Notes: generated by a model not told the origin, from the letters alone. A DNA stretch of 64,000 nt from Nostoc sp. PCC 7524 (GCF_000316645.1 NC_019684.1:2633501-2697500); one strand, 5' to 3'; positions 54,157-63,938 are shown, numbered from the stretch's first letter. Translations and numbers: made by a program.

Positions 54157-55383
54157 TTAAGGATCTACCCAACGTCCATCTGCTTTGATTAAATTAATCA
54201 ACTCTTCTACGCCTTGATCCTCTGGCACTTTTTTGATTTCTTCTCTGCCACGATATAAGGAGATGTAGCCTGGGGTTTTGCCTACATAACCATAGTCAGC
54301 ATCAGCCATTTCTCCGGGGCCATTGACTATGCAACCCATGACAGCAATGTCTAAGCCGGTTAAATGTTTTGTGGCTTCCCTGACTTTATGTAAGACTTCC
54401 TCTAGGTTGAATAAGGTGCGTCCACAGGAAGGACAAGCTACGTATTCCACCATTGTTTTCCGCAAACCTAATGCTTGGAGGATGCTGTAACAAACGGGAA
54501 TTTCTTTTTCTGGTGCTTCTGTTAGAGAGACGCGGATTGTATCACCGATACCATCAGCTAGTAAGGTGGCAATCCCGGCTGTAGATTTAATCCTTCCGTA
54601 TTCGCCATCACCAGCTTCTGTCACACCTAAATGTAGGGGGTAATCCATCCCTAATTCATCCATGCGCTTCGCCATGAGGCGATAGGCAGCTACCATCACT
54701 GGAACTCGTGAGGCTTTCATGGAAATGACCAAGTTACGGAAGTCTAGAGATTCACAGATGCGAATAAACTCTAAGGCAGACTCTACCATGCCTTCTGGGG
54801 TGTCGCCGTAGGTGAACAGCATTCTTTCCGCTAGAGAACCGTGATTTACACCGATTCGCATGGCTTTACCTTGATCGCGCAGGGAAACTACTAAAGGTTC
54901 TAGAGTTCCGCGGATTTTTTCGCCGATTTCGTTAAATTCGGCTGGGGTATATTCGGTTCTGTTAGCGTTTGGTTTTTCAAACACATATAACCCTGGATTA
55001 ATTCTCACTTTCTCAATGTGCTTGGCAACTTCCAGGGCGATTTTCATGCCATTGTGATGCACGTCGGCAACAATTGGCACATCTTGGTAAGTTTTAATGA
55101 GTTTTTGCTTAATTTCTGCTAACGCTACGGCATGAGCAATACTAGGCACTGTGACACGGACAATTTCACAGCCAATTTCGTGCAACCGACGAATAGCGGC
55201 TACAGAACCATCAATGTCTAGGGTGTCTTCATTAATCATTGACTGCACGACTACAGGGTAGCCGCCGCCGATGGTGACATTTCCCACCTTTACCGGACGG
55301 GTTTTACGGCGTTTGATGGTGGTATCAAATATGGGTTGATTTGCTGTGGTAGCGGATGTTGCGGGAGTCGGCAGAGTTTGCAT
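54157..55383 (-). CDS. ispG: 4-hydroxy-3-methylbut-2-enyl diphosphate synthase (IspG/GcpE)
   Basis: 408 aa from ATG 55383 ([20 protein letters not shown]), the usual cyanobacterial start. An in-frame ATG at 55428 and open sequence up to 55632 exist, but the extra residues look noncoding and include HIP1 DNA. It makes HMBDP from MEcPP in the non-mevalonate isoprenoid pathway. [17 protein letters not shown], the TIM-barrel core, and the 4Fe-4S cysteines in ACPSCGRT and [10 protein letters not shown] are intact. Confidence 0.95.
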   Translation of the reverse strand: MQTLPTPATSATTANQPIFDTTIKRRKTRPVKVGNVTIGGGYPVVVQSMINEDTLDIDGSVAAIRRLHEIGCEIVRVTVPSIAHAVALAEIKQKLIKTYQDVPIVADVHHNGMKIALEVAKHIEKVRINPGLYVFEKPNANRTEYTPAEFNEIGEKIRGTLEPLVVSLRDQGKAMRIGVNHGSLAERMLFTYGDTPEGMVESALEFIRICESLDFRNLVISMKASRVPVMVAAYRLMAKRMDELGMDYPLHLGVTEAGDGEYGRIKSTAGIATLLADGIGDTIRVSLTEAPEKEIPVCYSILQALGLRKTMVEYVACPSCGRTLFNLEEVLHKVREATKHLTGLDIAVMGCIVNGPGEMADADYGYVGKTPGYISLYRGREEIKKVPEDQGVEELINLIKADGRWVDP

Positions 55384-55594
55384 AACCTTATTAGGGAGAT
55401 TTGCTGTAGCTAAAATATCAAAATTCATGAGCCTCTGTCTCTCAGATTGCCATAGGACGGGCTTTTTTGAACCATTCGATCTGAAAAATATATGAATAGC
55501 GATCGCTCTATCTATAAAGATAAATGGCGATCGCTCTTTGATGAATACTACGGTGATGCGTTGCTGGTAATCCTTGTCTTTGTTGTCTCCTTCC

Positions 55595-55916
55595 CTACCT
55601 TCTTGATTTGGTGAGCAGCAAACCCACGCCAATAAAAAACACGGTAGCTAAAACACTCAATAATAAAGATGCGTCAAAGGGATGGGGTTGGTTATCAGGA
55701 GATATGGCTGCTAGGAGTTGACTGATTTTGTCGATGTGTTGGACGATTACGCCAGAAACAATTGCGCCGCTACCAAAGCCGATACCGAATATTTGAACTG
55801 TGCGTTCTAGGGAGCGATCGCTCTCTGCTTGTTCTATTTCCACTATGCCACGAATTGAGTCTATCGCTTTACTTAATAATTCTGAACCGTGGCGAAAATA
55901 ACCTACATCACCATTG
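55595..55916 (-). pseudogene. C-terminal fragment of a membrane protein
   Basis: A minus-strand frame runs from just after a stop at 55919 to 55595: GYFRHGSELLSKAIDSIRGIVEIEQAESDRSLERT, then two membrane helices (VQIFGIGFGSGAIVSGVIV and [18 protein letters not shown]) and a basic end. The pattern (long helical region before two C-terminal helices) suggests the tail of a larger protein whose beginning is gone. A GTG at 55843 could still start an 82-residue product. Function unknown. Confidence 0.5.
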
Positions 55917-55979
55917 ATTTATCGTTGGAAATATGTACAACTCTGGAACGTGCTGATAATTAGCTAATTGGCTCTTGCT

Positions 55980-56002
55980 CCCCTTCCCTACAAGGGAAGG
56001 GG
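55980..56002. repeat. GC-rich hairpin of a dispersed repeat
   Basis: CCCCTTCCCT, loop ACA, AGGGAAGGGG: a perfect 10-bp stem, followed by TTGGGGGTTAGG. This hairpin type is scattered in Nostoc intergenic DNA. It may also act as a stop for the minus-strand gene at 56097. Confidence 0.6.
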
Positions 56003-56096
56003 TTGGGGGTTAGGTTTGAGAGAAAGTTGCACACGGCGTTACACTACATTTTTTGTCAAGGATTAACTTTAGACTAACGGTAACAATCAACCTTCC

Positions 56097-56345
56097 TCAA
56101 TTTGGATTAAGAACTTGAAATTCCTGGGAGTTTAATGACACCACAATATTTTCCATCTCCACTTGGATGAGCCAACGGTTGGTTGATTGTCCATCTGCAA
56201 GCGACTCCCGCCCACAAACTACGCCAACCTTTCCGGCTACATATGCTGGACGTAGAATTAAAACTTTGTCTCCGACTTGAATACTTTTTGGAATATGCAA
56301 CAGATCTCCTACCAATCCTAATTCTAAAAGAGTGGAGTTATACAA
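56097..56345 (-). CDS. Small cyanobacterial protein of unknown function
   Basis: 82 aa. The central IPKSIQVGDKVLILRPAYVAGKVGVVCGRE resembles a KOW or SH3-like beta barrel as in some ribosome- or RNA-binding proteins, and STNRWLIQVEMENIVVSLNSQEFQVL completes it. No signal or membrane segment. Stands alone. Confidence 0.62.
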   Translation of the reverse strand: MYNSTLLELGLVGDLLHIPKSIQVGDKVLILRPAYVAGKVGVVCGRESLADGQSTNRWLIQVEMENIVVSLNSQEFQVLNPN

Positions 56346-56539
56346 GTAAAACTAGGTATGTTTTCTCATCTTTATTTTAATCAAAATTGGGTTTTTTAAT
56401 AATCTTCTCTTAACCAAAGTGTATATTCATTTCTTGACTTTCTCATTTTGCCACTTTTACCATCCTCCTGACTGTTGCGAGCTAGAAGAGAACGATATTA
56501 GCGTATAGTGAAGAGCGTAGTTGTGAACTTAGGGTGGCA

Positions 56540-57196
56540 ATGCTGAAGTTTTACTACAATCCCATTTCTATCAATGCGCGTCGTGTTTGGGTGGCATTAC
56601 TGGAAAAACAAATTCCCTTTGAGCCATGTCTAGTAAGTCTAGATGGGGATCAGTTTCAAGAAAACTTCACGGCCATTAATCCCCTCCAGCGTGTCCCTGT
56701 GATAGTGGATGAGGTATTGCGCGTGGTGGAATCTCTGGCGATTTTAGATTATTTAGAAGCGAAGTATCCCACGCCATCCTTGATGCCTAGTGAGCCGCAA
56801 GCGATCGCTACAATTCGTATGGTAGAAATGATTACACTCAATGAGTTGCAACCTGCTACTATGCTATTAACTCGGCAATTAGTCGAGTTGGACACCGATA
56901 CTCAAAAGTTAGAGTTTGCCCAACAGCGCATAGCGGCAGCTGTACAGTTTTACGAAAATCTTTTAGGAGAACAAACTTACTTTGCTGGCGAAGATTTCAC
57001 CCTAGCAGAAGTGGTTGCTGGGACATTAATTCCTTCTTTGCCCATGTTTGGCTTCTCCTTTGAGACGTACCCCCGTTTATTAGCATGGGCAGAACGACTA
57101 GAAGCACGGGAAAGTTGGCAAAACACTACTCCCAGCATGGAAGCTGTGATGGCTGCTATCCCCAACATCAAGGCAATTATCGAACGCCGGACTTGA
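56540..57196 (+). CDS. Glutathione S-transferase family protein
   Basis: 218 aa from ATG 56540 behind AGGGTGG; a GTG two codons earlier is possible. N-terminal thioredoxin-like domain (LKFYYNPISINARRVWVALLEKQIPFEP) with the glutathione-binding VPVIVDE and VVESLAILDYLEAKYP motifs. The C-terminal helical domain has EDFTLAEVVAGTLIPSLPMFG. It would conjugate or reduce substrates with glutathione. Substrate unknown. Confidence 0.92.
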   Translation: MLKFYYNPISINARRVWVALLEKQIPFEPCLVSLDGDQFQENFTAINPLQRVPVIVDEVLRVVESLAILDYLEAKYPTPSLMPSEPQAIATIRMVEMITLNELQPATMLLTRQLVELDTDTQKLEFAQQRIAAAVQFYENLLGEQTYFAGEDFTLAEVVAGTLIPSLPMFGFSFETYPRLLAWAERLEARESWQNTTPSMEAVMAAIPNIKAIIERRT

Positions 57197-57207
57197 TGAT
57201 ATTTTAC

Positions 57208-57633
57208 TCATGAGCAAGTTTCTCGCAGTAAGGCTCGAAATCCCGCTTGTTGAAAATGCTCATTAGCTGTGAGAGCTTCCGTAATTCCACAGAATTGCAT
57301 CACAATAAAGGATACACAATCAACAAATCCCCACTCTTTGTCAGGGCTTTCACAGTATAACTGGAAAGCTCTTTCATATAATTCCTGAGATAAAGGAACA
57401 ATTTCTACCTTGGGATCAACGGCTAGAGAATTTAACAGCATGATCGCCTCATAACGATGAGGTTTTTGACACAGGATATTACCTATTTCCAGCATCACTG
57501 TCTGTGTCGTAATCAGGCGTGTATCGGCTGTTTCTAACAACTTAGCCAAGTGTACAGCTCGTTGATGCAAATGATCTTGGGGTGCAGCTAAAGCAATTGC
57601 AAATGAGGTATCAAGAAACACTTCAGGTTTCAT
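57208..57633 (-). CDS. PIN-domain toxin (VapC family)
   Basis: 141 aa from ATG 57633 (MKPEVFLDTSFAIAL), which supplies the first catalytic Asp. TTQTVMLEIGNIL gives the conserved Glu; EWGFVDCVSFIVMQ and ALTANEHFQQAGF carry the last acidic site and tail. A likely Mg-dependent ribonuclease that blocks translation by cutting RNA. Starts within the last codons of the upstream antitoxin gene. Complete, unlike the PIN gene at 28084. Confidence 0.87.
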   Translation of the reverse strand: MKPEVFLDTSFAIALAAPQDHLHQRAVHLAKLLETADTRLITTQTVMLEIGNILCQKPHRYEAIMLLNSLAVDPKVEIVPLSQELYERAFQLYCESPDKEWGFVDCVSFIVMQFCGITEALTANEHFQQAGFRALLRETCS

Positions 57634-57859
57634 GCAGAATTCCCTGACCGTAAAAATACTTGTCAATGTTAGCAGACAAATCTGGCGGACTCGTCAATTG
57701 CAGCGATCGCGCCGTTGCTAAAAACGATACTGTTTCTTGAGCATCAGGTGGTAAAACTTCTATAGTTAAACGTACACGGGTATTAACTGGTAAGGCGATC
57801 GCTCCTGTAGGATAAAATGCTTTGCCATCAAACACAGCCGTAATTACTTTTTCTCCCAT
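57623..57859 (-). CDS. Antitoxin of the PIN pair
   Basis: 78 aa. KVITAVFDGKAFYPTGAIALPVNTRVRLTIEVLPP is a beta-rich start of the AF2212/DUF104-like antitoxin group. The C-terminus (SPPDLSANIDKYFYGQ) would cover the toxin active site. Overlaps the PIN gene by 11 bases; classical two-gene layout with antitoxin first. Confidence 0.8.
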   Translation of the reverse strand: MGEKVITAVFDGKAFYPTGAIALPVNTRVRLTIEVLPPDAQETVSFLATARSLQLTSPPDLSANIDKYFYGQGILHET

Positions 57860-57923
57860 ATTTTTTTCAAAAACGCTTCATATCTATACTATGCGGTTGT
57901 TTTAGATTCTTTCTTGGAGATGT

Positions 57924-58715
57924 CTATTGATCATCAGGTTCAACACCAAGCGATCGCAATTGTGCTATTAGTCTTTCAGCACGTTGTCTTTCCTGTTCAG
58001 CACGTTGTCTTTCTTGTTCGGCACGTTGTCTTTCCTGTTCAGCGCGTTGTCTTTCTTGTTCTACAGCAGTTGACACCCAGTTGCCGCTCCTGTCATACCA
58101 ACGTAACCAAGGCTGTTCGACATCTTGATAGCTACCCTGCCAAACACCCAACCCCAACCCAATTTCTGGTATCCAAAAGCGTGGTTCAGTGAGTTTTATT
58201 TCCGAATAACTACCGCCATCTAATTTAAACATCCTAAATTCATATTGATAGCGGTCAAAGATAGCGTAGTAGGGAATTCGCAAACTTTGTTCATACACTT
58301 CCCATTTTCCTGGAGGTTGTTCAACATCCCGCAATTTTGTTTGTCCCAAATCTTCTTGTTCAGTACCAGGAGATAGCAATTCCACCACAATAAAAGGATT
58401 AACGCCTTCTTGCCAAACTACATAACTTAAACGCAAATTCCGTTGTTCGTAGAGACGGGAAACACCCATAACGGCAAACCAATCTGGTCGTTTATACCAC
58501 AGAGGATGGCGTGGATCGTAGTAAAGATTTAAATCACTAGCAGTAAATATCTGTTCACTGGGGTAATTTGGCGGACGAAAAGTTTCGTCTAATAGGCGCG
58601 GTTGCAACAAATGAAACTGATCTGGCAAACCAGGTTCCTCTGGATCTTCACTCTTGAGATCATACATCGTGGGTAATACTTCTTTTGGGGGAAGTGGCGG
58701 GTCAGTTTGATACAT
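57924..58715 (-). CDS. Uma2 family protein (PD-(D/E)XK nuclease fold)
   Basis: 263 aa. The conserved Uma2 start PLPPKEVLPTMYDLKSEDPEEPGLPDQFH, NLYYDPRHPLWYKRPDWFAVMGV with the catalytic Asp, and ILVVELLSPGTE-like sequence (NPFIVVELLSPGTEQEDLG) with the catalytic Glu. The C-terminal third ends in four RAEQERQ-type heptads, a charged coiled coil produced by a 21-bp DNA repeat. Uma2 genes are greatly amplified in filamentous cyanobacteria; cellular role unknown. Confidence 0.88.
   Translation of the reverse strand: MYQTDPPLPPKEVLPTMYDLKSEDPEEPGLPDQFHLLQPRLLDETFRPPNYPSEQIFTASDLNLYYDPRHPLWYKRPDWFAVMGVSRLYEQRNLRLSYVVWQEGVNPFIVVELLSPGTEQEDLGQTKLRDVEQPPGKWEVYEQSLRIPYYAIFDRYQYEFRMFKLDGGSYSEIKLTEPRFWIPEIGLGLGVWQGSYQDVEQPWLRWYDRSGNWVSTAVEQERQRAEQERQRAEQERQRAEQERQRAERLIAQLRSLGVEPDDQ
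57978..58061. repeat. Four 21-bp coding repeats in the Uma2 gene
   Basis: Four units of CAGCACGTTGTCTTTCCTGT plus one base, differing by single changes, encode RAEQERQ heptads on the minus strand. Copy number is free to vary without breaking the frame. Confidence 0.88.
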
Positions 58716-58751
58716 GGTGCAGCAGTCCTGACTATTAGACTCTTATATTAT

Positions 58752-58786
58752 GACTGGGGATTGGGGACTGGGGACTGGGGACTGGG
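58752..58786. repeat. GGGGACT heptamer tract
   Basis: Four to five heptamers upstream of the Uma2 gene, between it and adenine deaminase. Confidence 0.88.
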
Positions 58787-58865
58787 TAATTTTAGATAAG
58801 TATGTTACATAAGTTGAAATTGATAGATCAGCAGGTTTGTAGTAAGGACTTTAGTCCTGACAATA

Positions 58866-60500
58866 TTAGTTCACCCAAAGTGAGACAAATTGAAAGTCTT
58901 TGCTGCTAAATAAGCCTTGGTCACTGAGTTTCAAATCGGGAATTACTAATAAAGCCATAAATGCAAGGGTCATGAAGGGTGCAGACAATGTTGAACCTAG
59001 ATGTTTTGCCCAAGCATCTAGTTCAGCATACTGCTTGGCTACGGTGTAACCATCAGCCACACTCATCAGTCCAGCCACAGGTAAGGGAAGTAGTTGTACA
59101 GTATTACCTTCAGCCACAGCAATACCTCCTTGTGCTTGCATGATGGCATTCACCGCCAGACAGATTTCTCCATCGGTTGTACCCACCGCCACGATATTAT
59201 GGGAATCATGGGCAACACTAGAGGCGATCGCACCCCGTTGTAGTCTAAAATTTTTGATCAGAGCGATCGCAGGCGCTACATCCTGATAACGATTGACTAC
59301 AGCTATTTTCAGGATGTCATGTTCTAAGTCTGCGGTGACTTCACCATTGTGAATATGAGCAGGTAAATGTTGTTCAGTGGTGAGTAATTGTCCGTCCCAC
59401 ACCTCAATTACTCTGACAGTTACACCTTTGGCAGGAAGGCGAAAATCTGCTATCTGCTTTGGTTGTGCAGCAAAGTTATTGATAGGTGCAACTTGCACAG
59501 ATGGTAATAATGCTTGACCTGCTTTTGCTACCAATACACCTTGGCAATAGGTAGACTGCATCGCAAATTCTACTAAGTTATTGACCACAATCAAATCACC
59601 AGCATCTCCCACTTGCAATAAACCCACATTCAGGTTGTAGTGTCGCACTGGGTTGACACAGGCGATTTGCAATACCTTCATCACATCATGACCTAATGCT
59701 ACTGAACGCCGCACGAGTTCGTTAATATGTCCCCTCACCAAATCGTCAGGATGCTTATCATCACTACAAAACATACATTTGTCGGGGTGAGAATCAATTA
59801 AGCTGTGGAGGGCGAGATAATTTTTAGCAGCTGAACCTTCACGAATGAGAATCTTCATCCCCGCCGCAATTTTGGTTAAAGCTTCCTCTAGAGTTGAGCA
59901 TTCATGTTCAGTAGTGATATTTGCCGCCGCATACTTCTGCACAGCTACACCTGAAAGTGCTGGCGCGTGTCCGTCGATGGGATAGCCTAATTGATTAGCC
60001 AGCTCAATTTTTGCCATCACCTCAGTATCTTCCGCTAACACACCAGGAAAATTCATCACTTCACTGAGATAAGCAATCCTATGTTGTTGGAATAATTGAC
60101 GAATTTCCTCGGCTGTGAGTGTTGCGCCTACGGTTTCAAACTGGGTGGTGGGGACACAACTAGGTGCGCCAAAAGCTATCTTAAATGGTGTTTGGGCTGC
60201 ATTGGCCAACATAAAAAGCACACCAGCAATTCCCAGAACATTGGCGATTTCGTGGGGGTCGGAAACTGTGGCGACAGTACCATGCACCGTAGCTAGACGA
60301 GCAAATTCTGACGGTACAAGCATTGAGCTTTCGATGTGGACATGGGCATCAATAAAACCAGGGAGGATGTATTGCTTGTAACATTTTCCCTGTTGATGCT
60401 GAATAGAGTGAATGCGCCCGTCTGCAATGGTGACTGTACCCGGAAATATGGTTTTGTGGAGAACGTCTACAATGTTTCCGGAAATGCTAAAGGTTGACAT
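58866..60500 (-). CDS. ade: Adenine deaminase
   Basis: 544 aa from ATG 60500 (MSTFSISGNIVDVLHKTIF); an ATG-like extension to 60515 has no support. It converts adenine to hypoxanthine for purine salvage. Amidohydrolase metal sites: PGFIDAHVHIESSMLVPSEFA and DPHEIANVLG; CMFCSDDKHPDDLVRGHINELV and GVTVRVIEVWDG are family marks; HDSHNIVAVGTTDGE near the end is typical of bacterial Ade. Single gene. The upstream neighbour is a broken TPR gene. Confidence 0.93.
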   Translation of the reverse strand: MSTFSISGNIVDVLHKTIFPGTVTIADGRIHSIQHQQGKCYKQYILPGFIDAHVHIESSMLVPSEFARLATVHGTVATVSDPHEIANVLGIAGVLFMLANAAQTPFKIAFGAPSCVPTTQFETVGATLTAEEIRQLFQQHRIAYLSEVMNFPGVLAEDTEVMAKIELANQLGYPIDGHAPALSGVAVQKYAAANITTEHECSTLEEALTKIAAGMKILIREGSAAKNYLALHSLIDSHPDKCMFCSDDKHPDDLVRGHINELVRRSVALGHDVMKVLQIACVNPVRHYNLNVGLLQVGDAGDLIVVNNLVEFAMQSTYCQGVLVAKAGQALLPSVQVAPINNFAAQPKQIADFRLPAKGVTVRVIEVWDGQLLTTEQHLPAHIHNGEVTADLEHDILKIAVVNRYQDVAPAIALIKNFRLQRGAIASSVAHDSHNIVAVGTTDGEICLAVNAIMQAQGGIAVAEGNTVQLLPLPVAGLMSVADGYTVAKQYAELDAWAKHLGSTLSAPFMTLAFMALLVIPDLKLSDQGLFSSKDFQFVSLWVN

Positions 60501-60585
60501 AGCCCACCTCCGCAACTAATGGCGATCGCTCTACTTCATGATATGCCTCTAGAGTATAAATTGAACTAAGTTGTCATATTTCTAG

Positions 60586-61213
60586 TTAAATTCCACTCAT
60601 GAGCTGCTGTACTCGCTGCAAGTTAGCATGATCCTGTTTTTGCAAATAGATGTTGATAGCCTGTGCAGAAGCTTGTTTTGCTTCCGGGATTTTTTTCAAC
60701 GCCAAGAAGGAATTCCCCTTGACTTCATAGGCGACTGCATAGTTAGGATCTCTGTTAATAACGCGATCGCAATCTGCAATTGCATCCTCATATTTTTTCC
60801 GGGCTACCCTGGCTAAACTACGCTGATAGTAAGCTTCTATGTAATCTCCATCTATATCTATTGCCCGATCATAATCTTTAGTAGCATCTCTATACTCACC
60901 GATGGCGTAACGAGCCAGCCCACGGTTTAAAAATGCCCAAGCCCAGCGATCAGAATGATCAATAGCTTGATCATAATCTTTAATAGCCCCTTGATAGTCT
61001 GTTTGAGCAAAGCGGGCTAAACCTCGGTTATTGTAAGCTTTCTCAAATCTGCACCACTTAATTCTGCATTGCTGAGATTAGCATTTGCCAAGTCGGCGCG
61101 AAATAATTTAGTCCGAAATAGTTTGGCTCTACTTAAATCAGCATTTCTCAAGTCTGCACCACTTAAGTCTGCACCATTCAAGTCGGCTTGATGCAAGTTA
61201 GCTTTGTGAAGTA
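60586..61213 (-). pseudogene. Pentapeptide/TPR protein, 3' part with a frameshift
   Basis: From about 61213 the minus strand reads LHKANLHQADLNGADLSGADLRNADLSRAKL and further A(D/N)LxX pentapeptide repeats down to a stop at 61017. In another frame, starting near 61045, it reads four TPR units: KAYNNRGLARFAQTDYQGAIKDYDQAI, AFLNRGLARYAIGEYRDATKDYDRAI, AYYQRSLARVARKKYEDAIADCDRVI and AVAYEVKGNSFLALKKIPEA, ending at 60586. A small deletion between the domains has broken the frame. The N-terminus with signal peptide lies at 63682-63838, beyond two mobile elements. Confidence 0.78.
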
Positions 61214-61435
61214 CCACAGGTGCAGCGTAGCGGAACCTGTGGCTTCCTGTCCTGAACCAGGATCCCGGTTCATACCTAGTCTTGCAACTAGCTGATCAGG
61301 CGTAGATTTCCCTTCTTCCAAGGGTATTTTTGACTCCGAAAACAGCATCAAATTCAGAGCTGCATTAATGTCTCTGTCCCAAAAACTTTTGCATTCTGGA
61401 TACTCCCACTCACGAATAGGAAGTGTTAAGTGTTG
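61214..61435 (-). pseudogene. TnpB (IS200/IS605) 3' remnant with right-end hairpin
   Basis: The minus strand encodes LPIREWEYPECKSFWDRDINAALNLM, the end of the zinc-ribbon and the third catalytic Asp region of TnpB (DRDINAA), then a Gly/Ser-rich tail. The first Cys of the last CxxC is Tyr here (EYPEC). CCACAGGT at 61214-61221 pairs with ACCTGTGG at 61235-61242, a hairpin of the kind found at IS605 right ends. More than 80 percent of tnpB and its left end are missing. It sits within the pentapeptide gene, in the same direction. Confidence 0.75.
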
Positions 61436-61441
61436 TTAGAA

Positions 61442-63681
61442 CCCACATTCCGCACCCATAAGTATCACAGAGTGAAATAACGGAGAAGAAACATCGAAGT
61501 GAGAATAAAAACAGACATACTGAGTGTCAAAAGACATTTGAGTAACAATAAACCAGCAAAAATGGCATCAAAACCTATTCTCAATAAGTACCAATAAGAA
61601 CTAAGGGAATAGGAAGGAGTGAGAGATAAATAAAAGAAGACGTTGAAGAGGAAAATGATAAATTAGACTCATAAAGCCTGCGAAAAACCTAAATTATTGG
61701 CAAAAAGAAAAAGAGCTATGAATCAAAGAGATTAGCTCATGATATTGGAGAAATAAAATTAATAGAGAGAAGAGTTAGCTGGCTAATTGATAATAAATTA
61801 AACAATCATCAGGTAAAAGATTTAAGATAAAGTCTCTTTCGGGATTCCAATTAGAGATGTGTTTTTCATTCTTAAATTTAACTAAATGAATAGACTGAAA
61901 GCATTGAAAAATCCAGCGTAAAGTGGGGCGGTCAGTCGATTTACCTAACTGATTCTTAATTGTTGATTGAGATTTTCTGAGTGCAGTCCTGATTTGACGT
62001 TGAGCCAAGGTATAAACTAGCAGACATAAACCCATAATCATTGCCAATGACTCTATTCTCTCTGGACTTTTGAGGAAAATACTGTCGGCAAAAAATAATG
62101 GGTCTTTCAGGAAAGCAAATCCTCTTTCACAAGACTGCTGGGCTTTATATTCATTCAACATCGAGTCATTGCTAAGTTCATTTAAATCTAAAACATTAGT
62201 GGCAATAATGAAACGTCCTGCACCCAGAACTTCTGTGTTAATTTTACTTTCGTCCTGGGAAACTGTCGCTGATATTTGGTATGCTGTTTCTACTTGATTA
62301 TCTTGATTTTTGAACTTGATTTCAGTAACTTGGCTCGACTGAATTTGATGGTATTTAAATTGTTTTGATAGTTTGGTTAATGCCTTGACAGCATCAACCT
62401 CACAAGCAAATTTATCTTTTGATAATTCTTTTAACTCAAGAACAGCTTTCGATTCAGCTTTCGTAATTTTTTGTGAAAGTTTACGCAGGTCTGATGCTTT
62501 TCGCTCTTGACTTTGCACTACCAACCATCTTTGCTCTATTCCTGCATAACTTACAATTTTTGCAGCAAATTTATATCCTGGTAAGTTACTATCAATAAAT
62601 TCTGATGCTGCTAATGTTGATATTAATGATTGTGCTGCTTTAATGGTTAATGGCACTCGACATAACCAACGTAAATCCGACATTAATTTCAGATTTGATT
62701 CTGTGTATAAAGCCGAGTCTGCAACTATGAGACTATCAACTTCTAATTGTTTTTGATACTCTACTGCTATTTGACCAAAGCAGGATGAGTCAGCTTGATT
62801 TCCAGATGCTAATTTTAAAAATATTGGTATATCTCCATCTCCCGAACATATTAGTTCTATGATAAATTGTTTTAAGTCTGGTCTATGGTCACGGGAATAG
62901 CCATAGGTGATGGTAATCTCTTTTGGTGATTTTACTACTAATTCTTCTGATTCTTGGGTATTTCCTATTTGTTGATTCTCAAATATTACTTCTGGTAATC
63001 TGGTGTTGTACTGCCCATGTACGTGCATTGATGACGAATCTAAATGTGATGATGACAGAGATACACCAAATTTTTGGGCAGCTTTTAAGGCAATGATAGA
63101 AAATATTGTATCCAGTCCTTTGATAAATAGTTTATCCATGACTCTTCCCAGCTTATCGTCGTTGAGATATTCTGGTTTTACTCCTACTCCCATTAAATGC
63201 TCACAGGCTATTGTTTCAAAATATTTGGGAAACATATATAAAGGTTTGGATACAAATCCTAACCCATTCAATATCATGGCTTTGACAACATGACCTGAAC
63301 TGATTTTTTCTCCTTTTTCAACTCCTATTAATTCATTGATTATTTCTACTAATCCTATCCTATCTATTATTCCTGCTACTATCCCTAGATGGTCTATGTT
63401 CTGAATTTCCATTTCTTGGGGTGGCAATTGCACAACAGATTTCTCCACAGCTTCTGTTGTGATTTTCTCATTTATCTTTTTATGAGCAATTAATTTTTTT
63501 CTCTGAACTTTTCTTTTCCTTTCTTTTATCTCTGCGGCAAAACTTCACTTTCTCACTCCCCCTGTCGATTTTAATGCAACTTATTCTCATTACCTCTCTT
63601 AGCAATTGAATTGACTTTAGTTCTTGTGTACTACTTTGCTGGCTTTGCTTGATGTGTGACAGTTAGGGTGCGGAAGGTGGG
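61442..63681. mobile_element. IS1634-type insertion sequence, copy 2
   Basis: 2240 bp with the same ends as copy 1 (CCCACATTCCGCACCC and GGGTGCGGAAGGTGGG) and a perfect 6-bp duplication TTAGAA (61436-61441 and 63682-63687). By eye it differs from copy 1 by one added A near 61711 and one base in the transposase gene. It split an already damaged locus between the N-terminus of a pentapeptide protein and a tnpB remnant. Confidence 0.94.
61775..63448 (-). CDS. IS1634 family transposase (copy 2)
   Basis: 557 aa, identical to copy 1 except for Ala in QIRTALRKSQ. GTG start. DUF4277-type N-terminus, then DDE core with SSHLDSSSMHVHGQY, DSLIVADSALYTESNL and SCERGFAFLKDPLFF. Intact, probably active. 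Near-identity to copy 1 indicates a recent jump. Confidence 0.92.
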   Translation of the reverse strand: MEKSVVQLPPQEMEIQNIDHLGIVAGIIDRIGLVEIINELIGVEKGEKISSGHVVKAMILNGLGFVSKPLYMFPKYFETIACEHLMGVGVKPEYLNDDKLGRVMDKLFIKGLDTIFSIIALKAAQKFGVSLSSSHLDSSSMHVHGQYNTRLPEVIFENQQIGNTQESEELVVKSPKEITITYGYSRDHRPDLKQFIIELICSGDGDIPIFLKLASGNQADSSCFGQIAVEYQKQLEVDSLIVADSALYTESNLKLMSDLRWLCRVPLTIKAAQSLISTLAASEFIDSNLPGYKFAAKIVSYAGIEQRWLVVQSQERKASDLRKLSQKITKAESKAVLELKELSKDKFACEVDAVKALTKLSKQFKYHQIQSSQVTEIKFKNQDNQVETAYQISATVSQDESKINTEVLGAGRFIIATNVLDLNELSNDSMLNEYKAQQSCERGFAFLKDPLFFADSIFLKSPERIESLAMIMGLCLLVYTLAQRQIRTALRKSQSTIKNQLGKSTDRPTLRWIFQCFQSIHLVKFKNEKHISNWNPERDFILNLLPDDCLIYYQLAS

Positions 63682-63838
63682 TTAGAACTTTATTTGTATC
63701 TAGTAATTGTTTAATATGTTCTGGGTTTTGAGCATAAACCGGAACCGCTAAAAATATCGGTGTGAATAAAGTAACAATAGCAAAAACAGTTTTAAATCCT
63801 CTTTGCTTAGTGTTCAATAGTCTCATTGTTTGTTGCAT
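63682..63838 (-). pseudogene. Pentapeptide/TPR protein, N-terminal part
   Basis: From ATG 63838, or ATG 63826 (MRLLNTKQRGFK), the frame gives a signal peptide (VFAIVTLFTPIFLAVPVYAQ) and NPEHIKQLLDTNKV, the usual beginning of secreted Nostoc pentapeptide proteins. At 63682 it enters the IS and ends inside it at 63617. In the intact gene it would have continued into the pentapeptide part now at 61213. Confidence 0.82.
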
Positions 63839-63938
63839 CAGTAACAGTCTTACATCTTTCTTGAGGAGGAATGTATAAATCTACAACCTCACTCTATAGA
63901 TTTACAGTTGATTATCTGAAGATTTTTGTTCCTGATTA

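Noticed and set aside
53903..54172. Minus-strand 89-codon frame between the protease gene and ispG
   Set aside because: Mostly translated heptamer repeat ([15 protein letters not shown]); no ribosome-binding site or domain.
55384..55632. 83-codon N-terminal extension of ispG
   Set aside because: Contains HIP1-rich noncoding-type DNA and no similarity to known IspG starts; ATG 55383 gives the normal 408-aa enzyme.
58866..61000. Purine riboswitch or other structured leader before ade
   Set aside because: The 85 bases upstream of ade show no purine-aptamer features that I could recognise.
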